A stretch of 64,000 nt of DNA from Luteitalea sp. TBR-22 (lineage in GTDB: Bacteria > Acidobacteriota > Vicinamibacteria > Vicinamibacterales > Vicinamibacteraceae), in the NCBI RefSeq assembly GCF_016865485.1, contig NZ_AP024452.1, positions 372,001 through 436,000 of the forward strand. The letters run 5' to 3'. A model generated the notes under the pieces. The model was not told the DNA's origin, did no database searches, and saw only the letters and a program-made list of their open reading frames with translations. Of this stretch, positions 42,864 to 50,908 are shown piece by piece; within the stretch, counting starts at the first letter, position 1; each line of letters opens with the position of its first letter. Made by a program: the position numbers and the translations under genes.

Positions 42864-44116
42864 TTCGTGGTCTCCTCGATGGCGGCGCCATCGGTCAGCG
42901 TGGCCGGTGGGTCGACGACGACGCGGTCACCCGCGACGAGGCCCGACGTGATCTGCGTGTCGGCTCCGCTCGTGCCGCCCGTTTCGACGGCGCGCCGGGT
43001 GACCCGGCCCTGGCTGGCGAGCAGGACCCACGTGCGGTCACCTTCGCGACGCAGGGCGGTCGTCGGCACCCAGAGCGACGGCGCCTCGCGCGTGCCGGCC
43101 CCCGCCACCTGCCCCGGCTTGAGGAAGGTCACCTTGACGCCCATGTCGGGCAGCAGGCGAGTATCGAGGGCATCGAAGCCGATGCGGACGAGCACGGTGG
43201 CCTTCTGGCGATCCGCCGTCGGCACCGTGGTGATCACGTGTGCCGGGATCTGCCAGTCGGGGTAGGCGTCGAGCACGGCGCGCACGGGTTGCCCGTCGGA
43301 CACGCGCGTGATGTAGCTCTCGTTGACGTCGACCTCGATCTCGAGCGAGGTCATGTCGACGATGGTGCAGATGCCGGTGCGGGTGAAGCCGCCGCCGGCC
43401 GACACGGGCGAGATCATCTCGCCCGGCTGCGCGTCCTTGGACACGGCCTTGCCGCTGAACGGAGCGCGGATGATCGTGTCGTCGAGATCGGTGCGGCGCA
43501 CCGCGACCTGCTGCTCGGCGACGTTCACGTCCTGGCGCGCCGCCTGCAGGCGGGCGCGCAGCGCATCGACCTGTGCCGTCGCGGTGTCGACGTCGGCGGC
43601 GGGCACGAGGTTCTCCTTGGCGAGTCGCTGCTGACGGCCCAGCGCGAGTTCTGCCTCACGGATCCGCACTTCCGTCTCGGTGAGTTGCGTGCGCGCCGAC
43701 GCCAGCTGAGCCTCTGCCAGCTGCAGGAGCGCGCGGGCGGTGGAGTCGTCGAGACGGGCGAGGACCTGTCCCTGCGTGACCGCCATGCCTTCCTCCACGT
43801 GGATCGAGACGACCTTCCCGGTGACGCGCGACGACACCGTGGCCCGCCGCCTCGCCGTCACGTACCCCGAAGCGTTGAGCACGGCATCGTCGCCGCTCCC
43901 GGTCGTGCCCGGTCGGCGCGCGACGACGGCCGCGGTTCTCACGGGCGTCGGGCGGGGGCGCGTCCAGGCCCACCAACCGGCGCCGGCGACAGCCAGCAAC
44001 ACGAGGCCGAGCAGCCAGCGGCGCCGTCCCCCGGCGCCCTGCCGGGCGCTCCGATCGAGCTTGAGTGACGCGAGGTCGGCGCTGAGATCGTTCACGGAGA
44101 TGTCCCCAGACGGCAC
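42860..44116 (-). CDS. HlyD/MacA-family periplasmic adaptor subunit
   Basis: A 418-aa protein, GTG at 44116 (an in-frame GTG a few codons later is possible). One transmembrane helix near residues 33-51 (RRWLLGLVLLAVAGAGWWAWTRP). A biotinyl-lipoyl half-motif (VSSRVTGKVVSIHVEEGMAVTQGQVLARLDD), a coiled-coil hairpin (about 125-210), the second lipoyl half (TIIRAPFSGKAVSKDAQPGEMISP) and beta-barrel domains follow. It links the permeases to an outer-membrane channel. First gene of the exporter operon; the substrate is unknown. Confidence 0.92.
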   Translation of the reverse strand: MPSGDISVNDLSADLASLKLDRSARQGAGGRRRWLLGLVLLAVAGAGWWAWTRPRPTPVRTAAVVARRPGTTGSGDDAVLNASGYVTARRRATVSSRVTGKVVSIHVEEGMAVTQGQVLARLDDSTARALLQLAEAQLASARTQLTETEVRIREAELALGRQQRLAKENLVPAADVDTATAQVDALRARLQAARQDVNVAEQQVAVRRTDLDDTIIRAPFSGKAVSKDAQPGEMISPVSAGGGFTRTGICTIVDMTSLEIEVDVNESYITRVSDGQPVRAVLDAYPDWQIPAHVITTVPTADRQKATVLVRIGFDALDTRLLPDMGVKVTFLKPGQVAGAGTREAPSLWVPTTALRREGDRTWVLLASQGRVTRRAVETGGTSGADTQITSGLVAGDRVVVDPPATLTDGAAIEETTK

Positions 44117-44268
44117 CGCACGTGCCGTCGTCGATGGTCATTGACGATAGACTGCGCGCGACGTTCGGGTTCATCGGCGAACGCACGCTGTCGCCCGGCG
44201 AGCGGCGAGGGCGCCGGGCCGGCTGTTTCGACGTTCCGATTTCGAACGGCTCGCTTCACACTGGGGGC

Positions 44269-44769
44269 ATGTTCCACGTTCCCTCACTCAGCGCCGACCC
44301 AGCGACGTTCCACGCGGAACTGCGTGCGCAACTGCAGGCCCTGCTCGGCGACGAGCGTGATCTCGTCGCGAACCTCGCCAATGCCGCCGCGCTCATCTGG
44401 CACACCACGCCTGACCTGAATTGGGCTGGATTCTATCTCCGCCGCTCCGAGAGCGAGCTGGTGCTGGGGCCGTTCCAGGGCAAGCCGGCCTGCGTGCGCA
44501 TCGCGGTGGGGAAGGGCGTGTGCGGCACGGCGGTGGCGCGCGACGCCTCCGTGCTGGTCGAGGACGTCCACGCGTTTCCCGGACACATCGCCTGCGATGG
44601 CGACTCGCGGTCGGAACTGGTGGTGCCGATCCGCCACGCTGGGCGCGTCGTGGGCGTCCTGGATCTCGACAGTCCGAGCCTGGCCCGGTTCAGCCAGGCC
44701 GACCAGGAAGGGTTCGAGGCGTTGGTCCGGACGCTCGAAGCTTGCACGGACCTGCGATCTGTGTCATAA
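44269..44769 (+). CDS. msrC: Free methionine-(R)-sulfoxide reductase (GAF domain)
   Basis: A 166-aa GAF-domain enzyme; ATG at 44269 gives the usual family length, although the frame is open upstream. The signature blocks GPFQGKPACVRIAVGKGVCG and HAFPGHIACDGDSRSELVVPI are complete. Cys75, Cys85 and Cys109 have the spacing of the three redox Cys (84, 94, 118) of the Escherichia coli enzyme. It reduces free Met-(R)-sulfoxide using thioredoxin-type donors. It stands alone and is followed by a palindrome. Confidence 0.93.
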   Translation: MFHVPSLSADPATFHAELRAQLQALLGDERDLVANLANAAALIWHTTPDLNWAGFYLRRSESELVLGPFQGKPACVRIAVGKGVCGTAVARDASVLVEDVHAFPGHIACDGDSRSELVVPIRHAGRVVGVLDLDSPSLARFSQADQEGFEALVRTLEACTDLRSVS

Positions 44770-44800
44770 CACGCATAACGATGCGTGTTGTAACGCGCAT
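44768..44800. promoter_or_regulatory. AACACGCAT palindrome with a third half-site
   Basis: AACACGCAT (44768-44776) and ATGCGTGTT (44781-44789) are perfect 9-bp inverted repeats around AACG; a third similar half-site AACGCGCAT lies at 44792-44800. It overlaps the msrC stop and sits about 120 bases before YceI. Multiple half-sites suggest an operator for YceI more than a terminator, since no U-tract follows. Confidence 0.45.
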
Positions 44801-44920
44801 CGCCTCTCGAACGTCTACGATGAGGGAACGGGGCCGGTTGGCTGGCCTCGTGATGCGTCCACCAGTCGGGGCGGCATGGACACCCGTCGCCCCGTTCGAC
44901 ACAGATTCAGGAGTTGACCC

Positions 44921-45505
44921 ATGGTTGCTCGTCTTGCCCTTGCCGCCGCCGCCGTCGCGATGCTCGCGACCCCAGCCGCCGCCCAGACCTGGAAGATCGA
45001 CACCGCCCATTCCACGGCCTCGTTCACGGTCCGCCACATGATGGTGAGCAACGTGCACGGCCGCTTCGGCAAGCTCGAAGGCACGATCGTGTACGACGGC
45101 AAGAACGTCGCGAGCGTGAAGGCCGATGCGGTCATCGACGCCACCACCATCACCACCGACAACGAGAAGCGCGACGCGCACCTCAAGAGCCCGGACTTCT
45201 TCGACGCGGTCAACCACCCCAGGATCACGTTCAAGAGCAAGCGCGCGGAGGCGGTCGGCAAGGGCAAGTTCAAGCTGATCGGCGACCTGACGATGCGCGG
45301 CAAGACGAAGGAGGTCGTGCTCGACGTGGACGGCCCGACCGATCCGGTCACCGTGCAGAACGCCCAGCGCATCGGCGCCACCGCGACGACGACGATCAAC
45401 CGCCAGGACTACGGCGTGAGCTGGAGCCGCACGATGGACGGCGGCGGGTACGTGGTGAGCGACGAGGTCAGGATCACGCTCGAACTCGAGCTGATCAAGC
45501 AGTAA
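44921..45505 (+). CDS. YceI family periplasmic protein
   Basis: A 194-aa protein from ATG at 44921 with signal peptide LALAAAAVAMLATPAAAQ. The lipocalin-like YceI barrel is complete: WKIDTAHSTASFTVRHMMVSNVHGRFGKLEGTI, NEKRDAHLKSPDFFD, ITFKS, GDLTMRGKTKEVVLDV and DYGVSW. YceI proteins bind polyisoprenoids and are linked to stress responses. An AGGAG sequence lies 9 nt upstream of the start. Confidence 0.94.
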   Translation: MVARLALAAAAVAMLATPAAAQTWKIDTAHSTASFTVRHMMVSNVHGRFGKLEGTIVYDGKNVASVKADAVIDATTITTDNEKRDAHLKSPDFFDAVNHPRITFKSKRAEAVGKGKFKLIGDLTMRGKTKEVVLDVDGPTDPVTVQNAQRIGATATTTINRQDYGVSWSRTMDGGGYVVSDEVRITLELELIKQ

Positions 45506-45522
45506 GGCGTCGCGCACCAAAT

Positions 45523-45620
45523 GGGTAGGGCGGGGTGTCCCACCCCGCCGTTGGTGACATCGTCCTGCTAACGGCGCGGTCGGAAACCGCGCCCTACCTC
45601 GGGAGACCGCGCCCTACCAC
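45523..45620. repeat. REP-like palindrome cluster
   Basis: GGCGGGGTG and CACCCCGCC (9 bp, TCC loop, 45529-45549), GGCGCGGT and ACCGCGCC (8 bp, CGGAA loop, 45573-45593), then a half element ending GCGCCCTACC. GTAGGGCG or CCCTAC words mark the boundaries. The group lies between the convergent YceI and 575-aa protein genes and may serve as terminator. Confidence 0.7.
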
Positions 45621-45632
45621 AGGAATGCCCTC

Positions 45633-47360
45633 TCAAGGTTCCACCCGGTGAGGGCCCCGTCTCTCCAGGCTGACGAGTGTCCAGCGCTCATCACCTCGCC
45701 TGAAGACCAACGTGACCGCCGGTTCCTCTTCGCCATTCGCGTCGACGCTCCCGTCGCCGGCGGCCGGGTCGTTCACGTCGTGCATGCCGACCCATAGGTG
45801 CGAGCCGACCGGCAGCGACGTCGCTTCTGGCAGCGCGACTCCGCCGCCATCGGCGACGGCCGCGCCACGTCGCGTCGTCGTGCCGGTCTCGTTGTCGAAC
45901 AGTCCCCAGCGGATGCGGCGCGAGGGCGTTCGCTCCACGAGCCCAGCCTCGACGGAGGCATCGGCGTACGTCAACGTCCCGTCGAGGGCCAGCGCCGGTC
46001 TGGTCACCGCGGCATCGGCCGTCAACCAGGCCCGTCCGATCGCGTCCCGGCGCGAGGCGAGCAGGTCGACCAGTCGCCTGCTCGTGGCCTCGCTGGAGTA
46101 GCGCGCGAGCGCGACGACCTCCCGCAACCGTGCATCGGTGAACCCCACGATGCGGCGCGCGGCCCACGAGGCGTCATCGCTGCGCATCTCGACGAAGGCC
46201 TGATTGGGGACGAGCGGGCGCCAGGCGCGCGGGTCGAAGCCGTCGGCAGGCACGCGGCCGATGCCGCGCTCGATGGGCGCCTCGCGCGCATGCCAGTCGG
46301 GGCGACGCAGGCCGAACGTCCACAGCCGCTGCAGCATCGGGCCAGGGTCGTACAGGTACTCGATGCCCTCGCGTGCGCCGTGCGGGCGCCCGTCGGCCAC
46401 GCCGAGTCCCATGCCGGCCCCCTCGAGGTAGTGGCGGATGACGTGGCGGCCGTCCGCGCGAGGTTGCAGGACGTCCTGTGTCATCCGCGGGCCGAGGCGC
46501 GTCAGGTTCAGCCACGCGCCGACGACACGCAGCGCGCGGAGTTCACGGCGGTGCTCGTGTGGGATGACGTCGTTGGGATCGTCGGGCCGGGTCGCGCGGA
46601 ACCGGAACGCGCCGAGCCGCACGCCAGGTGGCCGCCGGGCCACGGCCGCACGGTAGGTTCCGTCGTCGTGCGGCGCGGCGCCCCGCAGGAGGGCCGCGAT
46701 GTCGGACGGGCGCAGCGGCACGACACGGCCCGTGCGCGTGGTGATGGTGGCGCCGGCGGCAGGCTGCAGACCGTGCGGCCGCAGCCTGACGATCGACCAG
46801 CGCGCGTGGTGGTAGCCGACCTGCCGCAGCAGGGTGGCAACCACCACCGTCGTGCCGGTCACGGTCTCGGGGTGCGACACCGGGTCGAAGACGACGTCCC
46901 ACATGGCGCCATCGGCATCCCGCGCCGTGAGGCGTGGCGCGGTGCTCGCGTCGATGGCGACGACCTGCAGCGACGCGTCCTGCGTGGGGGCTGCATCCTC
47001 GGCGGCGCCCGGACAGGTCATGCACGTCGCTGGTCGCAGCACCTCGTCCGATTCGGGCACATCGCGCGCCTGGTTGGTGAACCAGCTCGAATCGGGTACG
47101 TCGTCGATCGAATTCACGTTCAGCGCCCGCGTGCCGGTGGGCGTGGAGGTGCGAGTGACGGTGAGGTCCCGTGCCACTTCGTACAAGCGACCGTGGGGCA
47201 CCGGGCGTGCCCCCCTGGCGTCCTGGGTTTCCGGCTCACTGGTGAGGGGAGAGTCGCGGTGGACGCGGGCCGCGGGTGGCCTGTCGGCGGCGCCGAGCAG
47301 CGCGAGACACGCCGCCAGTGCGGCGACGCGATGGATGGCGGCGCAAGTGTGGCGTGACAT
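45633..47360 (-). CDS. Exported protein of unknown function (SSWFTN family)
   Basis: A 575-aa protein from ATG at 47360 with signal peptide (IHRVAALAACLALLGAADRP). A conserved-looking N-terminal block reads NVNSIDDVPDSSWFTNQ at about residues 80-96; proteins with this block occur in myxobacteria and acidobacteria next to outer-membrane barrels, as here. A segment IVRLRPHGL and a Cys pair CMTC are visible. The C-terminus holds a beta-rich domain (SHLWVGMHDVNDP). The gene follows the barrel gene by 10 bases on the same strand. Function unknown. Confidence 0.75.
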   Translation of the reverse strand: MSRHTCAAIHRVAALAACLALLGAADRPPAARVHRDSPLTSEPETQDARGARPVPHGRLYEVARDLTVTRTSTPTGTRALNVNSIDDVPDSSWFTNQARDVPESDEVLRPATCMTCPGAAEDAAPTQDASLQVVAIDASTAPRLTARDADGAMWDVVFDPVSHPETVTGTTVVVATLLRQVGYHHARWSIVRLRPHGLQPAAGATITTRTGRVVPLRPSDIAALLRGAAPHDDGTYRAAVARRPPGVRLGAFRFRATRPDDPNDVIPHEHRRELRALRVVGAWLNLTRLGPRMTQDVLQPRADGRHVIRHYLEGAGMGLGVADGRPHGAREGIEYLYDPGPMLQRLWTFGLRRPDWHAREAPIERGIGRVPADGFDPRAWRPLVPNQAFVEMRSDDASWAARRIVGFTDARLREVVALARYSSEATSRRLVDLLASRRDAIGRAWLTADAAVTRPALALDGTLTYADASVEAGLVERTPSRRIRWGLFDNETGTTTRRGAAVADGGGVALPEATSLPVGSHLWVGMHDVNDPAAGDGSVDANGEEEPAVTLVFRRGDERWTLVSLERRGPHRVEP

Positions 47361-47370
47361 CGGGCACCAA

Positions 47371-48612
47371 TCAGAACGGCACGCCGGCCGCGAAGACCAC
47401 CATGAGCCCCTCGTGGCTGCGGGCCAGGTCGACACGCAGGAACGTCGAACGAACGCCGTGCAGCCGTACGCCCAGCCCGAAGTCGCTCTCGAGCTCTTGC
47501 AGGTCGAGACGGCGCGTCTCGCTCACCACCTTTCCCGCATCGCCGAACGCCGCGACCTCGATGAAGCGATTGACCATGACGCGCCACTCGGCGCTCAACA
47601 GCAGGCTGTGACGATCGCGGAAGCGCCAGCTCGTGAATCCGCGCAGCGTGTCGCCCCCTCCCAGTGACGGGAGCAGGAAGAACGGCACCGCATCACCGGT
47701 GGCCGGGTGCGTCGTCTCGACCCGAGTGCGCAGCGAGAGCACCCAGAGGTCCTGCAGCACCGGCTGGTGGTGCACGGCCTCGTACACCATGCGGCGGAAC
47801 GACAGTGCACCGTCGCGCGTGTGGTGCGCCGAGGCGCGGGTCATGACCAGGGTGCCGGCCCGCGCCTGGCCGTCCTCGCGGCGGGTGTCCAGCCCGACCT
47901 GGACGAAGGGCTGCAGGTACGCCGGGCTGGTCCCGAGACCGGGCAGATCCTGCGGCCCGTACGCCTCCTCGATAGACGGCGCATCGCCGGACCCGCTCAC
48001 GACGGTCCAGTGGCTGTACTCGAGGCCGGCGGCCACCCTCAGCGGGGCCACCGGGCGTGCGCCGATCTGCACCTGCGCGTACGGCTGCTCGAACCCGTAG
48101 CTCACACGGTCGTCCTCGGAGGTCGCCGAGGTCCCGAGTCCGAAGAACCCCACCTGTGTCGCCCGGCGCCATCCGGCCAGGGCCAGCAGTTCCGTCCGCG
48201 GCCCCGGCAGCGGCGTCACGTACTCGACCTCCGCCCGGACGTAGCCCCTGACCGTCAGGCTCCCACGCGCGTCGAGCAGGCCGTGGCGGCCGACCGACGA
48301 GCGATGCCCGGCTCCGAGCGTCAGTCCGCCGCCCTGGTACGCGTTGTCGAAGAACGGGTGCCAGGCCGATGGTCGCTCGCCGAGCAGGGCACCTTCAACG
48401 CGATCGAGGATTCGTTCGACGCGCCCGGGAACGTGCGGCTGAAGTTGCGTCGCCTTCTCGCGCTGCCGGATCGCGATGGCCTCCGCCGGCCCAGTCGCGC
48501 CGTCCGGCTGTGCCTGGACGGGAGTCGCGTTCCACAGCGCGCAGGCTGCCGCGAGTCCGGGCACCACCGCCCTCCAGCCCGAGCCGCGGCGATGCGTCGC
48601 CACGCTGGTCAT
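47371..48612 (-). CDS. BamA/TamA-like outer-membrane beta-barrel (surface antigen D15 type)
   Basis: A 413-aa protein from ATG at 48612, overlapping the permease stop (ATGA). Signal peptide: VVPGLAAACALWNATPVQAQ. The barrel shows alternating strands and the D15 hallmarks: LPSLGGGDTLRGFTSWRFRDRHSLLLSAEWR, with the RGF motif of the lid loop, then FGDAGKV, and a C-terminal Phe (VVFAAGVPF). No POTRA repeats are visible, so it is barrel-only. It probably acts with the downstream exported protein. Confidence 0.87.
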   Translation of the reverse strand: MTSVATHRRGSGWRAVVPGLAAACALWNATPVQAQPDGATGPAEAIAIRQREKATQLQPHVPGRVERILDRVEGALLGERPSAWHPFFDNAYQGGGLTLGAGHRSSVGRHGLLDARGSLTVRGYVRAEVEYVTPLPGPRTELLALAGWRRATQVGFFGLGTSATSEDDRVSYGFEQPYAQVQIGARPVAPLRVAAGLEYSHWTVVSGSGDAPSIEEAYGPQDLPGLGTSPAYLQPFVQVGLDTRREDGQARAGTLVMTRASAHHTRDGALSFRRMVYEAVHHQPVLQDLWVLSLRTRVETTHPATGDAVPFFLLPSLGGGDTLRGFTSWRFRDRHSLLLSAEWRVMVNRFIEVAAFGDAGKVVSETRRLDLQELESDFGLGVRLHGVRSTFLRVDLARSHEGLMVVFAAGVPF

Positions 48613-49652
48613 GCCACGTCGTCCCGCAGCGCGGGGCGCCTCGCGATGCCGAGCAGGGTGTGGGTGCGGACGAGGATGATCGGGCCGATCACCAGCCCGA
48701 TGAAGCCGAAGGCGGCCACGCCGCCAAGGAGGCCGAAGAAGATCACGAGTCCGTTGATCTGCGTGCGCCCGCTGAGCAGCCACGGGCGCAACACGTTGTC
48801 GGCCATGCTGATGCCGAGACTGCCGACCAGCAGCAGCGCCACGCCACGCCAGACCTCGCCGGTGATCACCAGCACGACACCGATGGGCACCCACACGAGC
48901 GCGGCGCCTACCACGGGCAACAGCGAGGCGAAAGCCAGGACGCAGCCCCAGAACAGCGGCGGCCCGATCGACAGCGCCCAGAACGCGACGCCCCCGATCG
49001 TCCCCTGTGCCAGGGCGACGATGGCGCCGGCGCCGACGCTGGCGACGACCATCTCGCGCGTCTCGCGCATCAGGCGCTCGCTGTCGGTGCGGCGCATGGG
49101 CAGCACGTCCTGCAGGCGCCTGGCCAGCATGTCGCCGTCGCGCAGCAGGAAGAAGAGCGCGAACAGCATGGCGAGCAGGTCGCCGATCGTGGCGACCGCG
49201 TCTGCCGCCAACGAGCCGACTCTCGGCGCCAGCAGGGCGATCGCCCGATGCGCCGCGTCGCCGAGCAGGGCGGTCGGGTTCTCCGGCAGGGCGACCGGCA
49301 CGCGTGTGCGAATCGCGCCCCAGGCTTCCCGCACGTGTCGTGGCGCGTCCGACCCCGTCTGCTGCAGGTACGTGGCCGCATGCGGCAACTCGGTGGCGAG
49401 CGCCGACAGGAACAGGCCGGTCGGGAGCAGGACGGCCGCGCCGGCCAGCGTCGTCGTCGCCAGGGCGGCGCGGGCCGGCCCGATCCTGGCCGCGAGCCGC
49501 TGCTGCACGCCGCTGAACAGCACCGCGAGGACGGCCGCCCAGGTCAGGGCGACGACGAACGTGCCGAGCACCAGCCAGGAGAGATAGACCCCCAGCAGCA
49601 CGAGCCCGTAGAGAAGCGGTCGCTGGCGCGGAGCGACGGCGAAGTCGCGCAT
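48609..49652 (-). CDS. AI-2E family (PerM-type) membrane transporter
   Basis: A 347-aa membrane protein from ATG at 49652. About seven to eight helices with the family pattern: YGLVLLGVYLSWLVLGTFVVALTWAAVLAVLF at the N-terminus, a central soluble coil, then VGAGAIVALAQGTIGGVAFWALSIGPPLFWGCVLAFASLLPVVGAALVWVP and the closing FFGLLGGVAAFGFIGLVIGPIIL. Family members export AI-2 or Na+/H+, and many are uncharacterised. First gene of a three-gene operon. Confidence 0.92.
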   Translation of the reverse strand: MRDFAVAPRQRPLLYGLVLLGVYLSWLVLGTFVVALTWAAVLAVLFSGVQQRLAARIGPARAALATTTLAGAAVLLPTGLFLSALATELPHAATYLQQTGSDAPRHVREAWGAIRTRVPVALPENPTALLGDAAHRAIALLAPRVGSLAADAVATIGDLLAMLFALFFLLRDGDMLARRLQDVLPMRRTDSERLMRETREMVVASVGAGAIVALAQGTIGGVAFWALSIGPPLFWGCVLAFASLLPVVGAALVWVPIGVVLVITGEVWRGVALLLVGSLGISMADNVLRPWLLSGRTQINGLVIFFGLLGGVAAFGFIGLVIGPIILVRTHTLLGIARRPALRDDVA

Positions 49653-49686
49653 GCCGCTTTGGTAAGCGCAATCGGACAGCTTGTCG

Positions 49687-49735
49687 AGTAATCACAAGAG
49701 GTGACTGGGCCGCCGGTCGCCACGCGGATACCGTC
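49687..49735 (+). promoter_or_regulatory. Regulon motif copy 1 with -10-like element
   Basis: AGTAATCACAAGAGGTGACT (49687-49706) contains a TCAC-N5-GTGA inverted repeat. TACCGTC at 49729 starts 41 bases after the motif's first G. The same pair occurs before the amidohydrolase and HdeD genes. It lies between the divergent permease and the 351-aa protein genes; the TACCGTC side points to the latter, 41 bp ahead of its ATG. Confidence 0.65.
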
Positions 49736-49769
49736 AGGACTCTCATCAGTGACGACTGGAGGGTCGGCG

Positions 49770-50825
49770 ATGACGGGCAGGAAGCTTCTGCTGGTGGCAC
49801 TTGCGGCGATCGTGATCGTGTGCGGCTCGGACCGCACGCGGGCGCGGGGCCGGCCCGCGACGGCAACCCCACCCCTTCCGGCGCGGCTTGCCGAGTACAT
49901 CCAGGCCCACGTCCGGCTCACCTCCGCCGAGCAGCAGCAGCTGTTGGCCGGGTCGCCGGTGACCAAGCTCATGCAGAGCGACCCCTCGAAGGAGGTGGCG
50001 ATCTTCGGCGCGGTCTGGGTCGATGCCCCCATCGCGCGCTACGTCGCGGCGGTGCGCGACATCGAGCAGTTCGAGAAGGGCGCCAACTTCCTGGTCACCA
50101 AGAAGATCAGCAGTCCTCCCCGTCTCGAGGACTTCGACCGGCTGACGTTGCCCGCCGACGATCTGGCCGACCTCCGCCAGTGCAAGGTCGGCGACTGCGA
50201 GATCAAGCTGAGCGCGAATGCCCTGACGCGCCTGAGGAACGGGGTGGACTGGTCGCGGCCGACCGCGACCGCCGATGCCGAACGCGGCCTGCGCAAGATC
50301 GCCTTCGAGTACGTCACGGGCTATCTGGAAGGGGGCAACGCTCGCCTGGCCGCCTACCGCGACACCGATCGACCGACGTTCGTCGCGCAGGAGTTCGCGA
50401 CGATGGTGAAGCAGATGCCGTCGCTCACGACGTACCTGCCCGACCTCAAGCGGTACCTGCTGGAGTATCCGGCCTTCACCCTGCCGGACTCGGAGTCGTT
50501 CCTGTACTGGCAGGATGCCAAGTTCGGCCTCAAGCCGACCGTGCGCATCAACCATCTCACCATCGCGGAGCGACCGACGCACACGGCGGTCGTCTCGAAG
50601 ATGCTCTATGCCAGCCACTACTTCTGGACCGCCATCGAGCTGCGGGTGCTCGTCCCCGATCCGGCACGCGGCCAGGGCTTCTGGTTCGCGAACGTCAATC
50701 GCAGCCGATCCGACGGCCTCGGCGGCTTCCTGGGATCAATCATCCGGGGCAAGGTGCGAGGCGAGGCGGAGAAGGGCATGCGCGCCGCGCTGGAGACGAC
50801 CAAGGCCAGGCTGGAAGCGCGCTGA
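49770..50825 (+). CDS. Exported protein of unknown function
   Basis: A 351-aa protein from ATG at 49770 with CTGGAGGG before it. Signal peptide LLLVALAAIVIVCG. The mature part has a mixed fold, with DVRQCKVGDCEIKLS-like wording (DLADLRQCKVGDCEIKLSANAL), a Cys pair, a long helical middle and a beta-rich C-terminal half (LTIAERPTHTAVVSKMLYASHYFWTAIELRVLVPD). I recognise no family. It is the first gene of the unit containing the second TonB receptor and carries regulon motif copy 1 upstream. Confidence 0.7.
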   Translation: MTGRKLLLVALAAIVIVCGSDRTRARGRPATATPPLPARLAEYIQAHVRLTSAEQQQLLAGSPVTKLMQSDPSKEVAIFGAVWVDAPIARYVAAVRDIEQFEKGANFLVTKKISSPPRLEDFDRLTLPADDLADLRQCKVGDCEIKLSANALTRLRNGVDWSRPTATADAERGLRKIAFEYVTGYLEGGNARLAAYRDTDRPTFVAQEFATMVKQMPSLTTYLPDLKRYLLEYPAFTLPDSESFLYWQDAKFGLKPTVRINHLTIAERPTHTAVVSKMLYASHYFWTAIELRVLVPDPARGQGFWFANVNRSRSDGLGGFLGSIIRGKVRGEAEKGMRAALETTKARLEAR

Positions 50826-50843
50826 TCCACCGGTGTGGCGGCA

Positions 50844-50865
50844 GCCGGGACGGGGACGTCCCGGC
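50844..50865 (+). other. Intercistronic hairpin
   Basis: GCCGGGACG and CGTCCCGGC form a 9-bp stem with a GGGA loop, 18 bases after the stop of the 351-aa protein and before the TonB receptor. It could attenuate transcription or protect the upstream mRNA. Confidence 0.5.
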
Positions 50866-50908
50866 CCCCGGGATCGTCCACGGCATCAGGGCCACCGATA
50901 TCGCACCC

